The position numbers were made by a program, and so were the translations under genes. DNA of 64,000 nucleotides from Pedobacter sp. Bi126 (GTDB lineage: Bacteria > Bacteroidota > Bacteroidia > Sphingobacteriales > Sphingobacteriaceae). Below are positions 45,875 to 54,286 of the stretch, in pieces; the stretch's first letter is position 1, and every line of letters starts with the position of its first letter. The notes beneath the pieces were generated by a model. It worked only from the letters and a program-made list of their open reading frames with translations. It was not told where the DNA came from and ran no database searches. Location of the stretch: contig NZ_CAKKMS010000003.1 of NCBI RefSeq assembly GCF_918698245.1, positions 1,033,690 through 1,097,689 of the forward strand, in the 5' to 3' direction.

Positions 45875-47032
45875 ATGAACACAAAAATAATTACATTATT
45901 CAAGCCAATATTAATTTTTATAGTGGTTTGGTTATTAGTGTTTTTCCTATATAGCATGAGATTGAGCGAGCTGATTTGGTTTGAAGCCTCTGCTGGATTT
46001 AAGTTCTTTTTTATAGCAACTTTTTCATTTTGTTTAGGTTATTTCTTTGTCTTTTTATTAAGAGGGCGTGTCGTGGAAAAACCATTTGTTTATACAGATT
46101 CAACTATTAAAAATATAGAAAAACGGATTATTCCGTTTTTTAAGTTTTGGATTTTTTTTACAATTATTGAGGTTATTTTCTCGAAAGGGGTTCCTTTACT
46201 TTGGATTATTCAAGGAAGTGAAAAGACGTACTTCGACTTTGGTTTACCGTCATTACACGGGTTGTTAAATGCCTTGCAGACTTCGCTTGGGATTATTAGT
46301 TTTTTTTTATACATCAAAACTGGTAAAAAGAAATATTTATATATATGTTTATTTACGTTTATATGGCAGATTGTTGTAATCTCCAGACAGCTAATCGTTA
46401 CACAAATCATAGAGATATTCTATATTTACTTTATTTTTAGTAAATCTCAGTTAAAGTTAGTTCGAAATCTTTCTTTTTTTGGTTTGTTCTTTATTATACT
46501 TTTCGGTGTGGTTGGCGATTTAAGGACAGGTCAGGATAAATTTTACGAATTGGCTATGCCATCGCAAAATTGGATATCTTGGTTGCCATCAGGGTTTTTA
46601 TGGGTGTATATTTATCTTGCTACTCCATTTAACAATTTACTATTTAATTTTAGTGTTCCAATTACAAATTACGACCCATCATTTCCTAATACTACAAGTC
46701 TTTTACTTCCTAGTTTAATTAGGAATTTTTTCTATGGAGATAATACAGTTTCTAATACCTCTGGAGCATTAATTAGCGAAGCTTTTAATGTGAGTTCTGC
46801 ATTTACCTCACCTTATTTAGATATGGGATACTATGGTATTGCTATATTCTCATTCACTATTGGTATTATTAGTTTTTTAGCATGGTGGTCAAAAGGAAAT
46901 AAACGAGTACTCTTTCGTGCTGTAATTGCGCAATGTTTAATATTGAGCATATTTTATAATCACTTTTTCTACCTGCCTATAATTTTTCAGTTATTTTGGA
47001 TATCGCTAATAGTTAAAGATGAAAAATTATAG
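45875..47032 (+). CDS. O-antigen polymerase-like membrane protein (Wzy candidate)
   Basis: This 385-residue polytopic membrane protein has about ten hydrophobic segments. A large loop at about 220-300 (GDLRTGQDKFYELAMPSQNWISWLPSGF and onward) contains the Arg residues typical of the periplasmic loop of Wzy/WaaL-like proteins. DMGYYGIAIFSFTIG near the end is a common oligosaccharide-repeat polymerase ending. Wzy proteins join repeat units in the periplasm. Sequence similarity in this family is low, so the call rests on topology, loop charge and position between wzx and the transferases. It overlaps the next gene by 14 bases. Confidence 0.75.
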   Translation: MNTKIITLFKPILIFIVVWLLVFFLYSMRLSELIWFEASAGFKFFFIATFSFCLGYFFVFLLRGRVVEKPFVYTDSTIKNIEKRIIPFFKFWIFFTIIEVIFSKGVPLLWIIQGSEKTYFDFGLPSLHGLLNALQTSLGIISFFLYIKTGKKKYLYICLFTFIWQIVVISRQLIVTQIIEIFYIYFIFSKSQLKLVRNLSFFGLFFIILFGVVGDLRTGQDKFYELAMPSQNWISWLPSGFLWVYIYLATPFNNLLFNFSVPITNYDPSFPNTTSLLLPSLIRNFFYGDNTVSNTSGALISEAFNVSSAFTSPYLDMGYYGIAIFSFTIGIISFLAWWSKGNKRVLFRAVIAQCLILSIFYNHFFYLPIIFQLFWISLIVKDEKL

Positions 47033-47879
47033 AACGCTTTTGAAGCTAAGGTCGCAATCAGGGCTGAGCAGAGATGAACGGATCGCAGTGTGTGTGCGGG
47101 TAAAAAATGAAGCTAGTGAACTTCCTCGATTTATTGATTCATTAAAAAAACAGAAAATGTTTGAATCTATTCATTTAATATTCTTGGATAGCGGAAGTAG
47201 CGATGACACTGTATCAATACTACAAAATTTAAACTGCGATTTATATTCTATACATTCAAGCGAGTTTTCATTCGGTGATTCTTGCAACCTTATGATGAGT
47301 CTGTCTGATTCAGAGTTAAATGTTTTTTTTTCAGGACATGTTATACTAGAAGAGGATTGCTTTTTTCAAAGGATTTTTAAATTATTTGAACAAATCGGCG
47401 AATTTTCTGGCTACTTCAGACAAATTGTTAATGAATATTTAGGATATTCAATCTATGACAGTACATTTTTAAAGTATTATTTTCCGAGGTATAATGGACA
47501 GTCTCCTGTTTTGCTAAAGAAAGGATTTCATTTTTCCAATGCAGGGTCTGTAATTTCTAGAAAACAATGGAAAGAAATTGGTTTTGAAGATGTTGTGGCT
47601 AGTGAAGATCAAATATTTGCGGAAGAAGTAAGTGCAAAGTTTGATGGAATTTATTATTTCCCTGATTTAAATGTTAAACATAGTCATAATGAAAGCCCTG
47701 AAAGTATAACAAAGAGGGTAAAAATTAATGTTTTAGCCAAAAATCCTAATGGCGTTCCCGCTTATAAGTATTATTTCTCTTTTTTGAAATTGTTTTTAAG
47801 CCTCTTTATCAATTCTTTTGAATTTAAGGATTCTCTTAAATTTGCTAAAGCACATTCAGAGGGCTATATTATTAAATAA
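47019..47879 (+). CDS. Family 2 glycosyltransferase
   Basis: This 286-residue GT-A protein has RIAVCVRVKNEASELPRFIDSLKKQ at residues 20-45, FLDSGSSDDT (the first Asp of the nucleotide fold), SFGDSCNLMM, then FFSGHVILEEDCF in place of the usual DxD-containing segment. The acceptor-side region ASEDQIFAEEVSAKFDGIYYFPDLNVKHSH ends the catalytic domain. It transfers one sugar of the repeat unit in the cytoplasm. It overlaps the wzy-like gene and lies two bases before another GT2 gene to which it is clearly related. Confidence 0.85.
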   Translation: MKNYRTLLKLRSQSGLSRDERIAVCVRVKNEASELPRFIDSLKKQKMFESIHLIFLDSGSSDDTVSILQNLNCDLYSIHSSEFSFGDSCNLMMSLSDSELNVFFSGHVILEEDCFFQRIFKLFEQIGEFSGYFRQIVNEYLGYSIYDSTFLKYYFPRYNGQSPVLLKKGFHFSNAGSVISRKQWKEIGFEDVVASEDQIFAEEVSAKFDGIYYFPDLNVKHSHNESPESITKRVKINVLAKNPNGVPAYKYYFSFLKLFLSLFINSFEFKDSLKFAKAHSEGYIIK

Positions 47880-47881
47880 AT

Positions 47882-48811
47882 ATGTTTAGAACATCATTAT
47901 TAATTCCAACTTACAACGCTGGACCTGAGTTTGAAAATGTTTTGAAAAGTATATCTATTCAGAGCTTAACTGTAGATCGAAAAATTATAATGGATTCAGA
48001 ATCATCTGATGAGACAGTGTGCCTTGCTAAAAAATATGGTTTTGAAACATTAACCATAAAGCAAGTTGATTTTGATCATGGCTATGTTAGACAATTGCTT
48101 TCAGAAGCAGCTAGTGACTGTGATATTTTTATTTATCTTACTCAAGATTGTATTCTCAAGAATGAAGCTTCGATTAAGCATCTGGTTGATGCTTTTGCAC
48201 AACAGAAAGTCGGTATTGCTTATGGCAGACAATTGCCTCATATAGGCGCTAAAACACTTGAATCTCATGCGCGCTTGTTTAATTATCCATCTACTTCTGT
48301 CGTTAAAAAACTTTCAGATAAAGATAAATTTGGAATAAAAACAGCATCATGTTCAAACTCTTTTGCCGCATATAGAAATACAGCATTACGTGATGTTGGC
48401 GGATTCCCAAGCCATACAATTTTCGCTGAAGATGTAATTGTTGGTGGGCAAATTTTAATTAAAGGCTGGCAAATTGCATATGTAGCAGATTCTGAGGCTT
48501 ATCACTCACATGACTATACTATAAAAGAGGAGTTTAAAAGGTATTTCGATATCGGAGTTTTTCATTCAACAAACATTTGGTTGTTAAATGAATTTGGATC
48601 CGCAGGTGGAGAGGGTTTTAAATATTTAAAATCAGAACTAAAGTACGTAATTAAAAATAATCCTCTAGTTTTGCCTAAAATGGCTATGTCTATAGCAGCT
48701 AAATTTTTAGGTTATAAATTAGGTATGCTACACGAAAAATTGTCGCTAAAGCAAAAGAAAATATTCTCAATGCATAGTAAATACTGGGATAAATTAGAAA
48801 AAAATAAATGA
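47882..48811 (+). CDS. Family 2 glycosyltransferase, rhamnosyltransferase-like
   Basis: This 309-residue GT-A enzyme begins FRTSLLIPTYNAGPEFENVLKSISIQSL, with IIMDSESSDETVCLAKKYG, IKQVDFDHGYVRQLLSEAASDCDIFIYLTQDC, GIAYGRQLPHIGAKTLESHARLFNYPS and FAEDVIVGGQILIKGWQIAYVADSEAYHSHDY. The D-HGxxR and YGRQLP wording is that of RfbN-type rhamnosyltransferases, which fits the dTDP-rhamnose genes in the same locus. Donor specificity is inferred. It overlaps the epimerase gene by four bases (ATGA). Confidence 0.87.
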   Translation: MFRTSLLIPTYNAGPEFENVLKSISIQSLTVDRKIIMDSESSDETVCLAKKYGFETLTIKQVDFDHGYVRQLLSEAASDCDIFIYLTQDCILKNEASIKHLVDAFAQQKVGIAYGRQLPHIGAKTLESHARLFNYPSTSVVKKLSDKDKFGIKTASCSNSFAAYRNTALRDVGGFPSHTIFAEDVIVGGQILIKGWQIAYVADSEAYHSHDYTIKEEFKRYFDIGVFHSTNIWLLNEFGSAGGEGFKYLKSELKYVIKNNPLVLPKMAMSIAAKFLGYKLGMLHEKLSLKQKKIFSMHSKYWDKLEKNK

Positions 48812-49782
48812 ATCATTTAATATTCGGAGGTTCTGGGTTTATAGGGACCCATCTAAAAGATTATATTTCCAAAACGCTATCTCTTGCTGATCCTGTCTAC
48901 AGCTATGATATTAAGAAAAAGGTTAGCGAAGATTTTACAATACTAGATATTAGACAACGTATAAATTTGAAATTAGATGGTGTTAATAATAGTGTAATTT
49001 ATAATCTAGCTGCCGTGCATACCACGCCAGGTCATCCTGACCATGAATATTTTGAGACCAATATATTTGGAGCACAGAATGTATGTGATTTCGCTAGAAA
49101 GAATAATATTAATACCATTGTTTTTACCAGTTCAATTGCTCCCTATGGCGCTTCTGAAGATTATAAGACAGAAGAAACTTTACCAATGCCCAATACGCCA
49201 TATGGCATCTCTAAACTAACGGCAGAATATATTCATAAACTTTGGCAATCAGAAGACCCTGAAAACCGAAAACTTATAATCGTTAGACCTGGAGTGGTTT
49301 TCGGTAAGGAAGAAGGTGGTAATTTTACCAGATTATATAATTCACTTAAGAAGGGCTTTTTCTTTTACCCGGGGAGAAAGGATACGATCAAAGCATGTGT
49401 TTATGTAAAGGATGTTGCAAGGATATTATATGAAGCAGGACAAAAGGAAAAACCGGGGCACATTACTTTTAATTTAACATATTTTCCTGCGCCTACAATT
49501 GAGGAAATCTGTATCACCATGGCAAAGGCTACTCATATTAAAGCACCGAAAATATTGGTGCCAGGTTGGGCATTAAAGACCGCGGCAGGCTCGGCTTATT
49601 TTGGCGCCAGGGTATTAGGTAAAAATATTAGTGGTATTCATCCTGATCGAGTAAAGAAGTTAATGATATCGACAAATATTTCAGGAGAAAAGCTTAGTCA
49701 ATCACCCTATAAATTGCAATTTTCATTAATGGCAGCATTAACTGATTGGTACAATGATTGTGAAAGTGTAGGATTGTACTAG
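48808..49782 (+). CDS. NAD-dependent epimerase/reductase family protein
   Basis: This 324-residue extended SDR has the nucleotide loop FGGSGFIGTH (6-15), YNLAAVHTTPGH, VFTSSIAPYG, and YGISKLTAEYIHKLW with YxxxK, then VRPGVVFGKEEGGNFTRLYNSLKKG. It resembles the WbpK/WbpV-type reductases and epimerases often found beside the initiating sugar transferase. There it could prepare the first sugar of the repeat unit. The substrate is not determined. It is the last gene of the operon; a very strong terminator follows 20 bases later. Confidence 0.82.
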   Translation: MNHLIFGGSGFIGTHLKDYISKTLSLADPVYSYDIKKKVSEDFTILDIRQRINLKLDGVNNSVIYNLAAVHTTPGHPDHEYFETNIFGAQNVCDFARKNNINTIVFTSSIAPYGASEDYKTEETLPMPNTPYGISKLTAEYIHKLWQSEDPENRKLIIVRPGVVFGKEEGGNFTRLYNSLKKGFFFYPGRKDTIKACVYVKDVARILYEAGQKEKPGHITFNLTYFPAPTIEEICITMAKATHIKAPKILVPGWALKTAAGSAYFGARVLGKNISGIHPDRVKKLMISTNISGEKLSQSPYKLQFSLMAALTDWYNDCESVGLY

Positions 49783-49802
49783 CAGAGTATTTTTATTTCT
49801 TT

Positions 49803-49847
49803 AGATACAAAAAAAGCTTACAGCTGTTGTAGGCTTTTTTTGTATCT
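49803..49847 (+). terminator. Very strong terminator ending the capsule operon
   Basis: The arms agatacaaaaaaagcttaca (49803-49822) and tgtaggctttttttgtatct (49828-49847) pair over 20 bases with one T-G wobble and a five-base loop. The T-run is inside the right arm, and by symmetry the hairpin could stop transcription on both strands. Confidence 0.9.
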
Positions 49848-50060
49848 ACCTAATTAAGGCATTTATCTACTATTTTAGGTTTCATAGATACTCGTTTTCA
49901 TAGAAAGTTATATTACCTATATATTGCGTCATTATTATCGATTTTTATTTTGATAATGATTTTTTAACTTTGAATTCAGAATTTGGGCATCAATTTTGTT
50001 CATTATGATTCATTCAAAACAAAAACAAGAAATAAATGTTTAAGTTTTCCCTTTAAGCCT

Positions 50061-51452
50061 ATGCAAACACGTTACTTATTTATACTTAAATACATACTAC
50101 CCATAACTGACCTAATCATGGTCAATATTGTGTACTTTTTTGCATACGAATTTACCGCTTATATGGGTAAGGCGGTGAGTTCTGAATTGCAGTGGCATTA
50201 CATTGTAGTTTGTAATCTGATCTGGATTGTGAGCACTACAAGCTTTGGACTTTATAGTGAATATGGGTCGCGTAGGATTGAGCGAATCTATCGTGGGACC
50301 TGGAAAAGTGTGGTTTTACATGCTGTGTTGTTTTCAATTTACCTTTTCTTCTCTAAACAAAATGATTTCTCCAGATCTTTTCTGGTGATTTTTTATGGCA
50401 TGTTGGCCATTTTGTTTTTGGTGAACCGCTTTATTGGTACCTCTTTTCAGTTTTTATTATTTAATCATTTACGAGGCGTTAAATCAGTTGCTATTATGGG
50501 TAACAACGCAACTGGTTTACAATTGGCCAGTTATTTTGAAAAGCAGCGTTATATTGAATTTCATGGTTTTATAGGCGATGTACCTGAGGATTATTTGGAT
50601 CGCAATGGTCAGATTTCCGATATGGTTGGCCGCCAGTTTAAAATGGCTGTTGACAAAGGGATTAAAGATATTTATGTTACCATTGCACCAGAGCGGATGG
50701 CAGATATGACCTTGCTTACAGAAGAGGCAGAACGTCAATGTGTGCGTTTGAAATTTATCCCCGATATTAGCGGGGCCTTATTGTCCCCTTATACAGTGAG
50801 TTATCTGGGAAACGAATTCCCTGTGATTTCTTTACGTTCTGAACCACTGGAGAAGATACATAATCGCTTTAAAAAACGCGCTATTGACGTTGTATTTAGT
50901 GGTTTAGTAATTCTTTTCGTATTAAGCTGGTTGTATCCAATTATTGCGCTATTAATAAAAATGCAGAGTAAAGGTCCTGTCCTGTTCAAGCAATTAAGGA
51001 GTGGACGTGATGACGAAGCTTTCTGGTGTTTTAAATTTAGAAGCATGCGCATGAATGCCGATAGTGATAAAAGACAAGCGAGCAAAAATGATGACCGGAT
51101 TACACCGATAGGTAAATTTCTTAGAAGGTCAAGCTTAGATGAGTTGCCTCAGTTTTTTAATGTGTTCATGGGGCACATGAGTGTAGTCGGTCCCCGTCCG
51201 CATATGTTAAGCCATACCGAACAATATAAAGGTATCGTAGATCAGTTTATGGTTCGCCATTTTTTAAAACCGGGAATAACTGGCTGGGCACAGGTAAACG
51301 GCTACCGTGGCGAAACTAAAGAAGATTATAAAATGGTAAAACGAGTGGAACACGATATCTGGTATTTAGAGAATTGGAGTGCCATGCTGGATGTGAAGAT
51401 TATCTTTATGACCGTAATTAATATGGCTAAAGGTGAGGAGAATGCTTTTTAA
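50061..51452 (+). CDS. Undecaprenyl-phosphate sugar phosphotransferase (WcaJ/WbaP-like)
   Basis: This protein of about 463 residues has four to five N-terminal membrane helices. A CoA-binding-like middle domain (VAIMGNNATGLQLASYFEKQ, then GFIGDVPE) follows. The C-terminal bacterial sugar transferase domain reads KKRAIDVVFSGLVILF, GPVLFKQLRSGRDDEAFWCFKFRSMRMNAD, LRRSSLDELPQFFNVFMGHMSVVGPRP and KPGITGWAQVNGYRGET. It loads the first sugar-phosphate onto undecaprenyl phosphate and so starts each repeat unit. The start is the ATG at 50061 (MQTRYLF); the frame extends upstream only through a TTG at 49983. It is separated from the operon by a terminator and has its own upstream region with a TAACTTTG box at 49965-49972. 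Confidence 0.92.
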   Translation: MQTRYLFILKYILPITDLIMVNIVYFFAYEFTAYMGKAVSSELQWHYIVVCNLIWIVSTTSFGLYSEYGSRRIERIYRGTWKSVVLHAVLFSIYLFFSKQNDFSRSFLVIFYGMLAILFLVNRFIGTSFQFLLFNHLRGVKSVAIMGNNATGLQLASYFEKQRYIEFHGFIGDVPEDYLDRNGQISDMVGRQFKMAVDKGIKDIYVTIAPERMADMTLLTEEAERQCVRLKFIPDISGALLSPYTVSYLGNEFPVISLRSEPLEKIHNRFKKRAIDVVFSGLVILFVLSWLYPIIALLIKMQSKGPVLFKQLRSGRDDEAFWCFKFRSMRMNADSDKRQASKNDDRITPIGKFLRRSSLDELPQFFNVFMGHMSVVGPRPHMLSHTEQYKGIVDQFMVRHFLKPGITGWAQVNGYRGETKEDYKMVKRVEHDIWYLENWSAMLDVKIIFMTVINMAKGEENAF

Positions 51453-51463
51453 TTTGGTAATTA

Positions 51464-52399
51464 ATGAATAACAATAAGAAACCTACCTTAATTATCCTTG
51501 CGGCTGGAATGGCCAGCCGATATGGGGGGAACAAACAAACAGAATCGTTCGGTCCTAGTGGTGAAACCATCATGGAATATTCTATTTATGACGCCATCAG
51601 GGCGGGTTTTGGCAAGGTGGTTTTTATTATCCGAAAAGAATTTGCTGAAGCCTTTGCTGCGCAAATTGAGCACAAATTAAGCGGTAAAATTGAAATTGAT
51701 TATGCTTATCAATCGCTGGAAAGCTTTAGCAATGATATTGAGTTTTCGAAAGAAAGAACAAAACCTTTTGGTACTGCACATGCGCTACTTTGTTGCAAGG
51801 GTAAGGTGAGTGAGCCTTTTGCAGTAATTAATGCCGATGACTTTTATGGTTTAGATGCCTTTAATAAAGCCTATACATTTTTAACCCGAGAGATTCAGGA
51901 TGATTTATTTGCCTGTCTTGGATATAAATTAAAGAATACGGTAAGTGAGTTTGGCGCAGTTACCAGGGGAGAAATCAAAACCAATGCAGCAGATGAAATT
52001 GTTTCGATTAATGAACGAAGAGAGATTATTTTAAAAGATGGGCAAATTGTTAGCTTTGAAAAAGACCAACAGCAGATCTTGGCTGTGGATACGCAGGTGA
52101 GCATGAACTTTTTTTGTTTTACACCTGCTTTTATTGATTGGATGGAGGATAAGTATTATGCATTCTTATCTGCAAATAAGGGCGAGCTTAAGGCGGAGTT
52201 TCTTATACCGGAAGTTGCCGATCAATTGATCAAAAGTGGTGAAGCCCGTATCAAAGTTATTGCTACGGATGCCAAGTGGTTTGGGGTTACCTTTAAGGAA
52301 GATGCAGCCATGGTAAAAGAAGAACTTTTAAAACTTTCTAACGCACAAACCTATCCTGTTGATATTTGGGATGTAAGTACTCCGATAACACAATTATAG
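51464..52399 (+). CDS. Nucleotidyltransferase family protein
   Basis: This 311-residue protein begins PTLIILAAGMASRYGGNKQTESFGPSGETIMEYSIYDAI, the NTP-transferase start but with an unusual loop (LAAGMASRYGG). FGTAHALLCCKGKV, then FAVINADDFYG, supplies the metal-binding aspartates. The C-terminal part ends with FLIPEVADQL and VIATDAKWFGVTFKEDA. It should join a sugar-1-phosphate to a nucleotide. Its place directly after the initiating transferase gene (11 bases) suggests it makes a donor for the same polymer or its primer. The sugar is not known. Confidence 0.82.
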   Translation: MNNNKKPTLIILAAGMASRYGGNKQTESFGPSGETIMEYSIYDAIRAGFGKVVFIIRKEFAEAFAAQIEHKLSGKIEIDYAYQSLESFSNDIEFSKERTKPFGTAHALLCCKGKVSEPFAVINADDFYGLDAFNKAYTFLTREIQDDLFACLGYKLKNTVSEFGAVTRGEIKTNAADEIVSINERREIILKDGQIVSFEKDQQQILAVDTQVSMNFFCFTPAFIDWMEDKYYAFLSANKGELKAEFLIPEVADQLIKSGEARIKVIATDAKWFGVTFKEDAAMVKEELLKLSNAQTYPVDIWDVSTPITQL

Positions 52400-52406
52400 T
52401 TTTTGG

Positions 52407-52428
52407 AGCCCGTAAGGGCTTTTCTTTT
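52407..52428 (+). terminator. Weak terminator after the nucleotidyltransferase gene
   Basis: The stem agccc (52407-52411) pairs with gggct (52416-52420) around gtaa and is followed by TTTCTTTT. It is short but well placed, eight bases after the stop at 52399. Confidence 0.5.
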
Positions 52429-52499
52429 ATTGAACTTTGGTGAAGGCGTTAAATTGATAATTAATAACGTTCTTTGCCGTTTGAATTAAAATTTATCAG

Positions 52500-54128
52500 A
52501 TGAAGAAAATCTTAGTCCTCCTATTTTTAGTCGTTTCCATTTACGAGGTTAAAGCCCAGGCTGTTTATCAACCTTACTCTTATCAATTTTACCAGAAACT
52601 GAGTAGTGAGATTTATAATCCAAATACACGGATTCACAGCTCTTTAAAGCCTTTTTTTATTGATGATAGTTTGCTGCGCGATAAGAGTAGCATATTGTTA
52701 AGTATTGGCGCAGATTCAACGAGAAAATCATGGGCGGCCAGAAAGTTGTTTCAAGAGCATTTATTTGATATTCAAAAAGAAGATTTTACGGTTTATGCCG
52801 ATTTTTTGCCTGACTTCCAGATCGGGAGAGATTTTTCAGGAAAAAAAAATACTTATTTAAATACCCGTGGTTACCAGGTTGGCGGTACAATAGGAAAGAA
52901 ATTTTCTTTTTATACCAGTGGGTTCGAAAATCAGGGCCGCTTTGCAGATTATTATAGAAATTATATCGATCAAACTGGAGTTGTTCCTGGCCAATCTTAT
53001 AACCGTGTTGGTGGTAAATACGGTCAGGGTTATAATCCCGACATTAATCCTTTAACTGCAGATTGGTCTTATGTAACCGCTACCGTATCATATACGCCCA
53101 TAAAATATTTGAATGTTACTGCTGGGTATGATAAAAACTTTGTGGGAGATGGTTACCGGTCCTTATTATTATCTGATTATGCATCTCCTTATCCATTCTT
53201 AAAATTAACAGGGAACTTAGGTAATGTACAATATATGGTGATGTGGGCAGCGATGCAGGATCCAAGTGCACCACGGTTGTCTTATGAAGCTGGTTTTAGA
53301 AAAAAGGGTGGGATATTCCACTATTTAGATTGGAACGTGAATAATAGGTTGTCGATCGGATTCTTTGATTCAATTGTATGGGCGCAAACAGATGACGCAG
53401 GGAACAGAAGAGGTTTTGACTGGGGTTATGCGAATCCAATTATTTTCTTAAGACCAATTGAAGCTTCAAGCGGCTCTCCAGACAACGCCTTAATAGGGTT
53501 TACAGGAAAATATAAATTTGCAAAGGAACTGGTTGCATACGGCCAGTTTTCTTTAGATGAATTTCAGGCAAAGGAGTTTTTCTCTTCAGAAGGTAGTTCA
53601 AGAAATAAATATGCATGGCAACTGGGATTTAGAGGTGCGGATGTTTTTAAAGTTGAAGGCCTAAATTATTTATTAGAATACAACACGGCTAAACCTTATA
53701 CTTTTTCTTCGCGTAAACCTATCCTAAATTATGCGCAATATGGGGAGCCTTTGGCACATCCGCTGGGTGCAAACTTTAGAGAGTTGATTGGTTTGTTAAA
53801 CTATTCTTATAAACGTTTTGATTTTAGCGGCGAACTGATGTATGCTAAGTACGGCCTTGATATCTCTGGACAGAACTATGGTAAGAACATTTTCGAGCCT
53901 TATACTGATGCGGTGCAAACTACAGGGAATTATACTACACAAGGGATCCGTACCAATCTTTTTTACGCTGAAGGAAAAGTTGCATACGTGGTTAACCCGA
54001 AATACAACCTGCGCTTAGAACTAGGCGGTGTGGTTAGGAGAGAAAGTAACAATTTAGGTAAAAATACAACCGGATTAATTACTTTCGGCTTACGGAGTTC
54101 GTTTAGAAATTTATACTCTGATTTTTAG
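52500..54128 (+). CDS. RemB/Wzi-like outer-membrane barrel protein
   Basis: This 542-residue protein has a signal peptide (residues 1-19, KAQ-A). The mature start VYQPYSYQFYQKLSSEIYNPNTRIHSSLKPF is the characteristic opening of RemB, a gliding-motility-associated outer-membrane protein. The rest is beta-barrel text with alternating aromatic residues, including GFDWGYANPIIFLRPIE and a last strand ending FGLRSSFRNLYSDF. It is related to the capsule-anchoring Wzi family, and its position just after the polysaccharide locus supports a role in holding the polymer at the surface. In Flavobacterium johnsoniae RemB affects gliding through polysaccharides. The gene has its own terminator. Confidence 0.82.
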   Translation: MKKILVLLFLVVSIYEVKAQAVYQPYSYQFYQKLSSEIYNPNTRIHSSLKPFFIDDSLLRDKSSILLSIGADSTRKSWAARKLFQEHLFDIQKEDFTVYADFLPDFQIGRDFSGKKNTYLNTRGYQVGGTIGKKFSFYTSGFENQGRFADYYRNYIDQTGVVPGQSYNRVGGKYGQGYNPDINPLTADWSYVTATVSYTPIKYLNVTAGYDKNFVGDGYRSLLLSDYASPYPFLKLTGNLGNVQYMVMWAAMQDPSAPRLSYEAGFRKKGGIFHYLDWNVNNRLSIGFFDSIVWAQTDDAGNRRGFDWGYANPIIFLRPIEASSGSPDNALIGFTGKYKFAKELVAYGQFSLDEFQAKEFFSSEGSSRNKYAWQLGFRGADVFKVEGLNYLLEYNTAKPYTFSSRKPILNYAQYGEPLAHPLGANFRELIGLLNYSYKRFDFSGELMYAKYGLDISGQNYGKNIFEPYTDAVQTTGNYTTQGIRTNLFYAEGKVAYVVNPKYNLRLELGGVVRRESNNLGKNTTGLITFGLRSSFRNLYSDF

Positions 54129-54144
54129 TTAAGCTTATGATATG

Positions 54145-54180
54145 ATAAAGCCTCAGTTATTTATATAGCTGAGGCTTTAT
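54145..54180 (+). terminator. Bidirectional-type terminator after the RemB-like gene
   Basis: The arms ataaagcctcag (54145-54156) and ctgaggctttat (54169-54180) are exact reverse complements over 12 bases with a 12-base loop. The AT-rich ends provide T-runs on both strands, which suits its place between the plus-strand barrel gene and minus-strand dxs. Confidence 0.85.
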
Positions 54181-54196
54181 GTTTTATTAATTATCC

Positions 54197-54262
54197 GTCA
54201 TCCTGACGATAGGAAGGATCTTTACTTGCAAAATTGAGACTCTTCGCTGCGCTTAGAATGAC
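54197..54262. repeat. Decayed intergenic repeat (GTCATCCTGA ... AGAATGAC)
   Basis: The element starts gtcatcctgacgataggaag and ends cgcttagaatgac, with short complementary ends (gtcat and atgac). The wording (GTCATCCTGA, GAAGGATCTTT, CTTCGCTGCGCTTAGAATGAC) matches the fragment at 8299-8328. It lies between the RemB-like gene terminator and the end of dxs. Confidence 0.6.
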
Positions 54263-54286
54263 AATCATTACAAGAATGATGGTAGC

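Noticed and set aside
26427..52399. The whole polysaccharide locus as a novel defence or secondary-metabolite island
   Set aside because: Nearly every gene fits known Wzx/Wzy-type polymer synthesis and export; no nuclease, toxin, NRPS/PKS or phage gene was seen.
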